A DNA stretch of 64,000 bases from Termitidicoccus mucosus (GTDB lineage: Bacteria; Verrucomicrobiota; Verrucomicrobiia; Opitutales; Opitutaceae). Both the position numbers and the translations under genes were made by a program. The notes beneath the pieces were generated by a model. The model did no database searches, was not told where the DNA came from, and saw only the letters and a program-made list of their open reading frames with translations. Shown here one piece after another: positions 29,441 to 38,936 of this stretch (positions are counted from its first letter, which is position 1; every line of letters begins with the position of its first letter). The DNA lies in contig NZ_CP109796.1 in assembly GCF_038725785.1 (NCBI RefSeq), forward strand, positions 1,116,001-1,180,000, given 5' to 3'.

Positions 29441-29852
29441 TGAATTCTGCCTGGATATGCCGAATGGGGTGACATCGATAAAATCAGAGGCGGCCAGCGA
29501 TTTCGTGCAATCCTGTTCTTGCTGTGCCCCAGTGCCTCCCAAGCAAAGCCAGCATGAGGCAATACACCGGTTGGATTAGCGGATACCGTCATCTAATTTC
29601 ATTATATTTCATTGGTTATACAATAATTCATTGTCTTCGATTAAATTTGCTGGACACGTGACCGTGTTCTTGTTTCATCCTTAGTTTAACACGTGTCCGC
29701 GTTTTAATTTTACCTCCCAAGAATCTCGGATCATCACCCCTGTCTTTTATCCCCTCCCGTCGCTTACCCGTGTGTGGTCCGTTCCCCTTATTTCCCACGC
29801 GTGCCCGTTATTTTTCACTCGGCTATCATTTCATCCCGATAATTTCATCACC
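29441..29852. promoter_or_regulatory. Regulatory gap with a long CACGTG inverted repeat
   Basis: A 412-bp gap before the second Gfo/Idh/MocA gene. GGACACGTG (29652-29660) is repeated inverted as CACGTGTCC (29690-29698), nine perfect bases with a 29-base spacer. Just upstream is a direct pair of ATTTCATT boxes (about 29597-29613) shared with the 17.3-kb region. The AT-rich stretch 29590-29650 is a plausible promoter zone. No gene seen. Confidence 0.4.
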
Positions 29853-31475
29853 ATGATCTCCCCATCAAACACCACCAGCGCCCTCGACACGCCGCCGTGC
29901 GACATCGACCGTCGCACCTTCGTGAAAACAGTCTCCACCGCCACCATCGGATTTGCCGCTGGCGGCTCCGTACTCGGTGCGGCGACTGCCGCGGCCCCCT
30001 CCGGCGCTCTGGTCACGGCCACTGGTCCGCGCCGCCGCTATGCCATCGTCGGCTGCGGCAGCCGACACCGCATGTATCTCACCGCCATTCTTGAGAACTA
30101 TAAACACATCGCCGAACTCGTCGGCGTATGCGACATGAACGAGGGCCGCGCGAAACGCTCGCAAAAAGTCGCTGAGAAAGCCGGCGTGAAAATCAAGGCC
30201 TATTATCCCTCCGCGCCCAACCCACGGACGCCGGACTTCGACCGCATCATCCCGGAATTCGAAACCATGATCCGGGAGACCAGGCCCGACATCGTCATCG
30301 TCACCACGGTGGACACCGCGCACGACCTCTACTTGGTCCGTGCGATGGAGCTTGGCTGCGACACCATCACGGAAAAGCCGATGACCATCACCGCCGAGAA
30401 ATGCCAGCGCATCCTCGACACGCAAAAGCGCACCGGCAAAAAAGTCCGCGTCACCTTCAACTACCGCTACTCCCCGCCACGCACCCAGGTGAAGGACATC
30501 CTCATGTCCGGCGAGATCGGCGAGATCCTCTCCGTCGATTTCCAATGGCTGCTCAACACCCGCCACGGCACCGACTATTTCCGCCGCTGGCACAGCAACA
30601 AGAAAAACTCCGGCGGCCTCATGCTGCACAAGGCCACGCACCATTTCGACCTCGTCAACTGGTGGCTCAGCGCCTCCCCCGTCTCGGTCACCGCCGTCGG
30701 CAAGCGCGAATTCTACACGCCCGAAATGATCCGGCGCATGGGGCTGAGCGGCCCCCACGAACGCTGCATGACCTGCCCCGAGGGGAAACAATGCGGCTTC
30801 TACATCGACATGCCGAACAGCTCCGGCCTCAAATCCCTCTACCTTGACAACGAAAAATACGACGGCTATATGCGCGATCGTTGTGTGTTCCGGCCCGATA
30901 TCGACATCGAGGACACGATGAACGTCGTCGTGAAATACGACACTGGCCCCACGCTTAACTACACTCTCAATGCCTTCAATGCGTGGGAAGGCTACCAGAT
31001 CGCCTTCAACGGCACGCAGGGACGCCTTGAACACTCCATCGTCGAGGCAATGTATGTGAATGGCGCCGATAGCGACGATGCGCAGGGTGCGATCAAGGCC
31101 GGCGGCACAAAAATCCGCGTCATCCCTCTGCGCGACAGCGCCCGCGACATCAAGCCTTGGAAAGGCACCGGCAGCCACGGTGGCGGCGACACCGTCATGC
31201 TTGATGACATTTTCCTGCCCAATCCTCCCGCCGACAAATACCAGCGCAATTCCGACGAGCGTGGCGGCGCGGCCTCCATCCTCATCGGCGCGGCAGCCAA
31301 CATCAGTTTTGTCACTGGCAAGACTGTCCACATGTCCGACATGGTCAAAAACTTCCTGCGCCCCGACTACCCTCGTATGCCCTCGCACGCCACCCCCGTG
31401 CCCATGCCGCGCCAGCTCAAGGATAATGTCCTCAATCGCCCCAATCCTGTCGAAGAAACTAATAAAAAAACATAA
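29853..31475 (+). CDS. Gfo/Idh/MocA family oxidoreductase, Tat-exported, long form
   Basis: The ATG at 29853 starts a 540-residue protein with a twin-arginine leader (CDIDRRTFVKTVSTATIGFA, cleavage near residue 50). Then the Rossmann block RRYAIVGCGSRHRMYL, VGVCDMNEGRA, the DTITEKPMTITAEKCQ core (Lys for catalysis), and a C-terminal domain containing the segment ERCMTCPEGKQCGFYIDMP. It is about 100 residues longer than the other copy at 24446, with an insertion holding the cysteines, which might bind a metal or form disulfides. It is separated by 510 bp from the autotransporter and preceded by the 412-bp regulatory gap, so it is probably a single-gene transcript. Sugar oxidoreductase activity is inferred from the family. 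Confidence 0.9.
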   Translation: MISPSNTTSALDTPPCDIDRRTFVKTVSTATIGFAAGGSVLGAATAAAPSGALVTATGPRRRYAIVGCGSRHRMYLTAILENYKHIAELVGVCDMNEGRAKRSQKVAEKAGVKIKAYYPSAPNPRTPDFDRIIPEFETMIRETRPDIVIVTTVDTAHDLYLVRAMELGCDTITEKPMTITAEKCQRILDTQKRTGKKVRVTFNYRYSPPRTQVKDILMSGEIGEILSVDFQWLLNTRHGTDYFRRWHSNKKNSGGLMLHKATHHFDLVNWWLSASPVSVTAVGKREFYTPEMIRRMGLSGPHERCMTCPEGKQCGFYIDMPNSSGLKSLYLDNEKYDGYMRDRCVFRPDIDIEDTMNVVVKYDTGPTLNYTLNAFNAWEGYQIAFNGTQGRLEHSIVEAMYVNGADSDDAQGAIKAGGTKIRVIPLRDSARDIKPWKGTGSHGGGDTVMLDDIFLPNPPADKYQRNSDERGGAASILIGAAANISFVTGKTVHMSDMVKNFLRPDYPRMPSHATPVPMPRQLKDNVLNRPNPVEETNKKT

Positions 31476-31985
31476 CAAATTGATTATAATATAAGTTACG
31501 AAATATAACTATTTTAGTAAACTTATTTTGTTGCTATCCCTATCATTTATGTAGGAATAAGATTTAATTTTCTCAATAAAATACAACAATCTAATTATCA
31601 ATTAGATGTAATTCAAACGGTCACCATGACTTTGATTCCATCGCCCCCTCCCTACTACACGCAGCCCGTCGGCAAGACATCCCGGCAAGGGCTTTGGCGA
31701 TGCTCATTTGCTCTGGTCACACTTCTGGGAACCGCCTTTGGCAACTCATTTTACGCTCTCTGCCTGTTTGATGATCCGCAATCGATTCCGCTGGCACATC
31801 CATCTAGGCGATTCAACACGGCGTTGTTCTCCTTCCCCAACACCACTGGTGAAATCGGTTAGCAGACAGCCGTTCGTCACTTTTCTATATTCCTGTGCTT
31901 TCGTGATTACTCCCCACATTCCTTTCCATGCTGAGAACGAACAGTGCCCCAAAAATACAATAAACTCCTTCAATTCACACAAATT
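31476..31985. promoter_or_regulatory. AT-rich leader of the autotransporter-led pectin locus, with a palindrome
   Basis: A 510-bp AT-rich gap. ATCTAATT (31589-31596) and AATTAGAT (31600-31607) form a perfect inverted repeat with a 3-base centre. A 78-codon frame at 31626-31862 has a hydrophobic middle but no recognisable family and no clear ribosome site, so I do not call it a gene. The long leader before a very large surface-protein gene suggests regulation here. Confidence 0.4.
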
Positions 31986-34900
31986 ATGAAAACCAAAATC
32001 AACTCACAAAACAGCATCAAGATGAATGCGACCTTGATCGCGATTGGCGGCGGCAAGGCGAAGCCGGGATTGCGCATGCCGGTAATTCTTCTTGCGGCGG
32101 CGTTTCTTCTGCCGGGCGCCGCTCCCGAGGTCCTGGCCCAGACGGACATCAGCGGTCAAAGCTATGTCGGCAGCACCAAAAGCGGAAACGGTGGAAGCAC
32201 GTTCAGCGGAAACTATGTAAGCGGAAGCAATGTCCTGTTTGCCAGCAACACCTCGACCGGCGGTTCGGGCGGCGCCATGTATTTTAGCGGCACTATGTTT
32301 CTTTATAGTGGCACATTTGACAATAATACTAGTAGTTCTCAAGGTGGCGCGATACGCCTCCGAAACAATGGATTGCTCAACTTCACCAACGTGCTCTTCA
32401 GCAACAACCAATCCACTACTAATTACGGCGGTGCCATCGGCATGACAGACGCCTCGCCCCAGCTCATTCTGGTATCCAGTACCTTCCTTAATAATTCTAC
32501 GCTGGTCTCTGGCAACGCTGGACGCGGCGGTGCCATCATAGTCAACCAGTCATCGGGAGACGCCGTCTTCATGGGAACGAATCTTTGGTTTCAGGGGAAT
32601 TATTCGACTCTGTCCGATGGCGGTGCTCTTTATAATACCGCAAATACCGCCGCAAATTTCAACTTGAATGGTGCCTATTTTATAAGCAACACCGCCGGCA
32701 ATAATGGTGGCGCCCTCTATATGAACAAGGCCGGCACCATCATCTCCGCAACGTTTGTGGGCAATGTCGCCGGACAGGCAGGCGGCGGGCTTTATGTTAA
32801 CGACAGCAGCATTACCTTGGACTCCGATTTTATCTTCACCAGCAACACCGCGAGTAGCGGCAACGGTGGCGGCGCGAATATCAGCAGTGCCGCCAGCTTG
32901 CAGGACATAACTTTTTCCAGTCGGGCAATTTTCCAAAACAACCTGGCGTCCGCCTCGGGCGGCGGCATCGCGTTGGGTGCCAATCGTTCGGTGACGTTCA
33001 GGGACGAGGTCCTATTCAAAGGCAACAACGCCGTGGGCAGCAATGGCGGCGGCCTGTCTATGGACAGTCAGGGGATCATCATGAATAATGCCACCGGAAA
33101 AACGCTGACGTTCACAAACAACGTGGCGGGCGGGGCCGGTGGCGCGCTTTACGGCGGCTCGGGTTCCGCGGCATTGTTGGTCAATGCGCCGACGTCCGCC
33201 GTGGTATTTAAGCAAAACGCCGCGGCCAGCGACGGCGGCGCGGTGCGCATGGCCAGCGAGGTTTCGATCACGGGCGTATCAATCGAGTTTTCCGGCAACC
33301 AGGCGGGTGGTGGCGGCGGCGCCTTATCCCTCGGCGCCAATGACGGGGCCGCGGGTGTGCCGGCCTACCGCGTCGCGCTCAACGCCCCTGCCCTGTTCAA
33401 GGACAATTCCGCACTTTCCACCGGCGGCGGGGCGATCGCAACCGGCGGCGACTCCACCACGGTCAATAACATCCGTGTTTCCGGCAGCAGCTCATTTATA
33501 AACAATTACGCGGCCGGCAGTGGTGGCGCGTTCTACATCACCGGCACCTCGTCAACCGTCTCACTGGATGCAAGCACGGGGGATATTAATTTTGCTAACA
33601 ACAAGGCGGGCGTGACTTTCGCGGGCATGCTCGACGCCCCTGCGCTGGCCCTCATCGCCAGTGGTTCCAACGGCTTCGTTTCCGCTGTGGCCGATACGGG
33701 CAGCGGCAACGACATTCATTTCGCCCACGGCGGAGCCAGCCTGATCTTGGATACCGCTGCCGGACGGGCCATCTCCTTCGGCGGCGGCATCACCGCCGGT
33801 GATCCGCTCACCGCGATCACTGTCACCAAAAACGGCGCGGGCACGGTCGTATTCGACGGCGCGCCGTCGTCCGCAATGACCAACACGCAGGTAAACGCAG
33901 GCATTTTTAAGCTCATCAACAACGCCGTTTACGGCAACGGCGGCACGCTGACGCTGGCAGGGGCCGCTGTGACACTGTCGGTAAGCGGCACCCTGCATGA
34001 GACCGTCATTGGCAACGACGGCAAAATCGCGGTCGGCGACCTCAACTCGGGCGTCGCGCAAACCTTCGCCCTCACCAAGGATCTCAGCGTCAACAACGCC
34101 ACGCTCTCATTCGACCTGCTCGGCGGCGACGGCGTTTCCGACCCGCACGACAAGCTCCTCGTCACCGGCAGCGTAACCGCCGCAGGCGTCAATAAAATTG
34201 ATGTCACGGGGCTGGGCACGGGTGTTTATAAAATTGTCACGACCGGCAGCGGCATCGCCGGCACGGACGGCAATTTCACGCTCTATGTGAACGGCGGCGC
34301 GATGACCTCGCGCAACGCCGGTTCCACGCTGGCTATCGTCGGCAACGAACTCGTGCTCACCGGCACAATGGTCAATCTGGAAACGACTTGGGGCGCGACC
34401 GCCGGCCGCTTGTGGCAAGACAGTGTCGGCGCAAGCTGGGTGGCAACGACGGACAGTGCCGAAAAATTCTTCCGCAACGGTGACCGAGTGATCTTCGGTG
34501 CTACGGGTTCGGGCACGGTTTCGATCTTCGATGCGGGCGTGGTAGTCTCCGAGATGAAGATTGAGGGAGCCTCCGATTACACCTTCACCGGCTCCGGCGG
34601 CATCACGGGGTCAAAGAATGCCGTCGACACCACGCTGGCCTCGCCCTCGGGCAAGCTCATCAAAAATGGCACGGGCGTGCTGGCCTTCGCCAACACGGCC
34701 GCCAACCAGTTTGACGGCGGCATCGAGATCAACGCCGGTGCCATCGCCTTCAGCGATGGCGCGCAACTCGGTGTCACCGGCACCGCCATCACCTTCGCTG
34801 GCAGCGGCTCGCTCCGGGCCACTGCCGACACCACGCTAGCCGGTGCCATCGCCATCGGTGCCGGCAACGCCGCGACGGTGGACACCAACGGCCGCACGGT

Positions 34901-37900
34901 GACCTATTCCGGCGCGCTGACTGCGGCTGCGGGCGGCACGCTCACCAAGACCGGCGCGGGCGCGCTCTCGATCACGACGGACAACTCCGGCTTCACCGGC
35001 GCCACCACGATCCAGCTCGGTGCGATCAATCTTGCCAGCGCCACCTCCAAACTCGGCGGCGCGGTCACGATCAACAACACCGCCGTCGTGAGTGGCATTG
35101 GCGCGTTTACCGGTGTCGTCACCGCCAGTGCGGGCTCGATCATACAACCCGGACTCGATTCCGTCACCAGCGGCACGCTCACGTTTGCCACGCTCAACCT
35201 GAACAACGCCAAACTCCAGTTCGACCTCTTCGACGGTAATGTGAGCGACAGGCTGGCGGTCGCCACGCTCAATGTCACCGGCACAAACATCATTGATGTC
35301 AACGCGCCCAAAGTTGGCGTATTCGATCTCGGTAACATCGCCAATTACACCAGTGCCGGCACCAAGGTCACCATCGGCGGGCAGGACCAAGTGGTCGGTG
35401 CGCGTCAGACCGCCTCGGTCAGCGGCTCGTCCAACGGGCACCTTTACCTGACCTACACGGCCGACAGTTCGCGCCAGGTCAAGTGGACCGGCGCCTCCAG
35501 TGCCGTTTGGAATTCCACCATCACCAATTGGGCCGAAAATGGAAGCGCCATCATGTTCGCCGCCGGCGACCGCGTGATTTTCGACGCCACCGGCAGCAAC
35601 CGCACCATCGCGCTCGAAGGATCAGCTCGCATCAATACTGTTGATATGTGGGTGCAAGGCGCTGCCGATTATACAATAACCGGCTCGACCGGCATCACGG
35701 CCGACGTGGCCAATGTCATGATGGACCAGAATGCCCTCGGTGGCGTCGCGGCGGCGGGACAACTCGTAAAGGAAGGCGCAGGCACGCTCACCTTTGAAAA
35801 TACCGGCACCAACATTTTCAAGGGCGGCATCGTGATAAAGGGCGGCACACTCGCTTTCTCCGACGCGAGCCAGATCGACACGACCGGCACCAACATCAGC
35901 TTCGCCGATAATGGCACGCTGATGGTCAAGGCTGCCGCGCTCACGCTGTCCAACGCGATTTCGATGGCCGATGGCAAGACCGGCACGCTCGATACGCAAA
36001 GCGGCACCGTCACCTATGCCGGCGCGCTCTCCGCCACCGGCACCGGCGGCACGCTCGCCAAGGCCGGCACCGGCACGCTGCTGCTCACGACCGACAACTC
36101 CGCTTATACCGGCAAACTCGCGATCAACGCCGGGGAGGTTTACACGGCCCCCGGAGCCAAAATCGGCGGCGTGGTCGAGGTGACCGCGGCACGCATTTTC
36201 GGTGGTGCCGGCCAGGCGGCCACCGTCAACGCCCTCGGCGCCGCAAACATCCAAGTCGGCATGCCCGGCGGCACCGGCGCCGAAACCCTCGCCATCACCC
36301 GGCTCAATCTCGACACCGGCGCGCGCATTCAGGGCTCCGGCACTCTGGTGGGCGCGGTTTCGTTGGCCGGCAGCTATGCCAACATTGCGGTTGACGCGGG
36401 CAAAACCCTTTTCCTCACGGCCACGACCAGCGGCACCGGCATGCTCGTGACCACTGGCAGCGGCACGGTGGAATTCGCCATCCCGGCGTCGCTCGGGCAC
36501 GGCTCCACGGAAATCCGAGCCGGTGTCACCACACTGGGCGATGCCGTGATCGCAAGCGCGACCTCGATCGCCCACAAGTTCGTCCTTAACGGCGGCTGGC
36601 TTGATCTTTCCGATTCGACTTTCGACTCCACCGGGGCCACCGCCAACGACTGGGCGCGCCTCGACATCAGCTCCAATGTAAACGCCACCACGGGCGGCGT
36701 CATCGGCAGCAACGACAAGCTCACTCTGAAAAGCAGTGTCAGCGTGCCCATCGGCATCACCGGCACCGGTGGAAAGGACGGCCTGTTTGTCGTCATCGAC
36801 CCCGGCGCGGGCAAAACCGTGGCGCTGACCGGCACCAACACTTACGCCGGCTACACCATGATCAAGAGCGGCACCCTTCAGGTCAGTGCCGACTGGCAGC
36901 TAGGCTCCACCACGCTGGCGCGCCCGGTCATCTTTGCCGAGAGCGGCAGCGGCGCGCTGTCCATCAGCCCGACTGGCACCACGATATTCAACCGCAATCT
37001 GGAATTGCGCGGCGACGGCATCGTGAGCGTGGCGGATGGCGGCATAGCCCGCTGGCGCTCGATTCAGGAATCGGGCGGGAGCCATTTGCTCACCATAACC
37101 GGACAGGGAGGGCTCACGCTGCTGGAGGCGTCCGCGCACAGCGGCACCACCTTGGTTTACGGGTCGGTGACGCTCAATCTCTGGCATGGCGCGGCCTTGG
37201 GCACGAGCCTCGTCGTGGCGGGGACGGAGGACGACAATGCGTACATCACATTGGGAGTGGCGAATATGCACATCGCCAACGCCATCCGCCTTGATGGCGA
37301 CTTGACAATCCAGTCATTCAATTTCAGCGGCACGCTCAGCGGCGCACTCAGCGGCTACGGAGCTTTGGAAAAAACCGGTTCCGGCGCGCTCACCCTGCTG
37401 GCGCAAAACACCTACCGTGGCCGCACGACGGTGACCGAGGGCACCCTGCGCTCGGGCACCGCAGGCGCCATCCCGGTTGGCCCGGTCGGCGTGGCTGCGG
37501 GCGCGACCCTCGATTTCAACGGATTTGCCCACAATATCACGGAATTAAGCAATTTCGGCACCGTCCGGCTCGGCCCCTCCGGCACCACCGCGCCGTTGCC
37601 CGGCAATGTGGTCACGATCGCCGGCAACTACCTAGGCCCTGTCTCCGGCACCGCCACACTGCTGCTTAACATTGACGTGGACGGCGCTGGCAAACTCGTG
37701 TCGGACCGGCTCGATATCGGCGGCTATGCGACGGGGAACACCCGCATCGTGCTCATGCACAGCGGATCGGCCAGATATAATTTTCCGGAGGACCAGGCGG
37801 TGGATTTTCGTGGGGTAAAGTTTGTCACCATCGGCGAGGGAGAGGTGGCCGAGGCATTTTCCGGCTATGGCCTCGAGATCGGTGGCGAGCTTTACCAGTT

Positions 37901-38861
37901 CGGCGACGACGGCTCCTACGGCCTCGAATTGCAGCCCAAGGGCTATGCGCCGACGGTGATTGCCACCATCGGACTCGACGCGGCGGCACTCTTCGTGGGC
38001 AAGGCCGCCAACGAATCGCTGAGCCGCCGTTTCACCGCGCTGCGCGCGAACGACGCGCAATCCCGGAAGAAGCGCGGCTTCGAACTCTGGTTGAACGGCC
38101 TCAAGCGCGAGGACACCGTGCGCGACACGATTTACAAAGACGCGAAATCCAGCCTCCAAGGCGTGCAGGTTGGTGGCGACTTGATCGAGTCAAACGGAGA
38201 CAATATATTCACGCTCGGCCTGTTTGGCGACTATGTGAGCGGCGACATGAAGCTGGCTGGGAATATCGCAAAGACGGAAAGCGAAGCCCGTGGCGCCGGC
38301 ATTTATGCCAGCGCCCGCAACGGCCCGTGGTATCTCGACGCCATGTTCCGCTTCTCGTCGGACGAATATACCGTCGCCTCGGATTACACCGCGCCGTTCG
38401 ACCTCAAGGGCACAAGCTATGGCGGCTCGCTTGAGACCGGCTATGCTTTCGCGGTAGCCCAATCCGGATGGAATGTGGAGCCGCAGCTCCAGCTTTCGTT
38501 GCACCGTTCCAATATCGAGGACGCCACGGACAGTTACAACCGAAACTATACCATCGACACCGTGCAATCCACCGTGGGCCGTTTTGGCGTGAAGGCGTTC
38601 AAAACGTTCGAATGGCGCAAGAACCGGCGTATCACGCCCCACATCAGGGCCAGCATCGAGCAGGAGTTTGGCGGCGACGGCAGCGTCACGGTCGGCATCA
38701 CCCGGGTCGGCGGCGACTTTGGCGGCTCCACGGCGCTCCTTGATACCGGCGTGGTCATGCAGATTTTCGGTCGTTTCGACCTGTCGGCGGACGCGGCTTA
38801 TTACACCGGCGACAAATATGACGGCTACAGCCTGAATCTTGGCGCGCGTTTCAATTGGTAA
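31986..38861 (+). CDS. Giant autotransporter with Pmp-like and PATR repeats
   Basis: The ATG at 31986 (MKTKINSQNSIK) is preferred over a GTG at 31944. 2291 residues: long signal peptide (to about residue 53, ending EVLAQT); a passenger start of about 500 residues with many GGA(I/L) and FxxN motifs (GGAIRLRN, FSNNQS, GGALYM, FISNTAG, FQNNLAS), the pattern of chlamydial polymorphic membrane proteins; then autotransporter-associated beta-strand (PATR) repeats such as GTLTKTGAGALSITTDN, GTLAKAGTGTLLLTTDN and GALEKTGSGALTLLAQN; then a C-terminal autotransporter beta-barrel of about 270 residues (from about NDAQSRKKRGFELWLNGL) ending LGARFNW with a terminal aromatic residue. Surface-exposed beta-helix, perhaps for adhesion to plant fibres or host tissue. 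The TonB receptor gene follows closely. Confidence 0.93.
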   Translation: MKTKINSQNSIKMNATLIAIGGGKAKPGLRMPVILLAAAFLLPGAAPEVLAQTDISGQSYVGSTKSGNGGSTFSGNYVSGSNVLFASNTSTGGSGGAMYFSGTMFLYSGTFDNNTSSSQGGAIRLRNNGLLNFTNVLFSNNQSTTNYGGAIGMTDASPQLILVSSTFLNNSTLVSGNAGRGGAIIVNQSSGDAVFMGTNLWFQGNYSTLSDGGALYNTANTAANFNLNGAYFISNTAGNNGGALYMNKAGTIISATFVGNVAGQAGGGLYVNDSSITLDSDFIFTSNTASSGNGGGANISSAASLQDITFSSRAIFQNNLASASGGGIALGANRSVTFRDEVLFKGNNAVGSNGGGLSMDSQGIIMNNATGKTLTFTNNVAGGAGGALYGGSGSAALLVNAPTSAVVFKQNAAASDGGAVRMASEVSITGVSIEFSGNQAGGGGGALSLGANDGAAGVPAYRVALNAPALFKDNSALSTGGGAIATGGDSTTVNNIRVSGSSSFINNYAAGSGGAFYITGTSSTVSLDASTGDINFANNKAGVTFAGMLDAPALALIASGSNGFVSAVADTGSGNDIHFAHGGASLILDTAAGRAISFGGGITAGDPLTAITVTKNGAGTVVFDGAPSSAMTNTQVNAGIFKLINNAVYGNGGTLTLAGAAVTLSVSGTLHETVIGNDGKIAVGDLNSGVAQTFALTKDLSVNNATLSFDLLGGDGVSDPHDKLLVTGSVTAAGVNKIDVTGLGTGVYKIVTTGSGIAGTDGNFTLYVNGGAMTSRNAGSTLAIVGNELVLTGTMVNLETTWGATAGRLWQDSVGASWVATTDSAEKFFRNGDRVIFGATGSGTVSIFDAGVVVSEMKIEGASDYTFTGSGGITGSKNAVDTTLASPSGKLIKNGTGVLAFANTAANQFDGGIEINAGAIAFSDGAQLGVTGTAITFAGSGSLRATADTTLAGAIAIGAGNAATVDTNGRTVTYSGALTAAAGGTLTKTGAGALSITTDNSGFTGATTIQLGAINLASATSKLGGAVTINNTAVVSGIGAFTGVVTASAGSIIQPGLDSVTSGTLTFATLNLNNAKLQFDLFDGNVSDRLAVATLNVTGTNIIDVNAPKVGVFDLGNIANYTSAGTKVTIGGQDQVVGARQTASVSGSSNGHLYLTYTADSSRQVKWTGASSAVWNSTITNWAENGSAIMFAAGDRVIFDATGSNRTIALEGSARINTVDMWVQGAADYTITGSTGITADVANVMMDQNALGGVAAAGQLVKEGAGTLTFENTGTNIFKGGIVIKGGTLAFSDASQIDTTGTNISFADNGTLMVKAAALTLSNAISMADGKTGTLDTQSGTVTYAGALSATGTGGTLAKAGTGTLLLTTDNSAYTGKLAINAGEVYTAPGAKIGGVVEVTAARIFGGAGQAATVNALGAANIQVGMPGGTGAETLAITRLNLDTGARIQGSGTLVGAVSLAGSYANIAVDAGKTLFLTATTSGTGMLVTTGSGTVEFAIPASLGHGSTEIRAGVTTLGDAVIASATSIAHKFVLNGGWLDLSDSTFDSTGATANDWARLDISSNVNATTGGVIGSNDKLTLKSSVSVPIGITGTGGKDGLFVVIDPGAGKTVALTGTNTYAGYTMIKSGTLQVSADWQLGSTTLARPVIFAESGSGALSISPTGTTIFNRNLELRGDGIVSVADGGIARWRSIQESGGSHLLTITGQGGLTLLEASAHSGTTLVYGSVTLNLWHGAALGTSLVVAGTEDDNAYITLGVANMHIANAIRLDGDLTIQSFNFSGTLSGALSGYGALEKTGSGALTLLAQNTYRGRTTVTEGTLRSGTAGAIPVGPVGVAAGATLDFNGFAHNITELSNFGTVRLGPSGTTAPLPGNVVTIAGNYLGPVSGTATLLLNIDVDGAGKLVSDRLDIGGYATGNTRIVLMHSGSARYNFPEDQAVDFRGVKFVTIGEGEVAEAFSGYGLEIGGELYQFGDDGSYGLELQPKGYAPTVIATIGLDAAALFVGKAANESLSRRFTALRANDAQSRKKRGFELWLNGLKREDTVRDTIYKDAKSSLQGVQVGGDLIESNGDNIFTLGLFGDYVSGDMKLAGNIAKTESEARGAGIYASARNGPWYLDAMFRFSSDEYTVASDYTAPFDLKGTSYGGSLETGYAFAVAQSGWNVEPQLQLSLHRSNIEDATDSYNRNYTIDTVQSTVGRFGVKAFKTFEWRKNRRITPHIRASIEQEFGGDGSVTVGITRVGGDFGGSTALLDTGVVMQIFGRFDLSADAAYYTGDKYDGYSLNLGARFNW

Positions 38862-38936
38862 ATGACGGTTCGCCGGACCCGGCGCCCCCGCACCGGGTTC
38901 CGCAAACATTCAATGCAACCCGCAACCCTCGCATTT

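Noticed and set aside
29865-31478. Minus-strand open frame of 537 codons opposite the second Gfo/Idh/MocA gene
   Set aside because: It is the antisense shadow of a gene with clear Rossmann and Tat motifs; its composition (valine, glycine, aspartate) is typical of such shadows.
31626-31862. 78-codon frame in the autotransporter leader
   Set aside because: Has a hydrophobic stretch but no recognisable family, no good ribosome site and no neighbour logic.
32160-33700. Repetitive GGCGG-type DNA in the autotransporter, considered as a CRISPR or satellite array
   Set aside because: Repeats are at protein level (GGA, FxxN), unevenly spaced and imperfect, without constant spacers.
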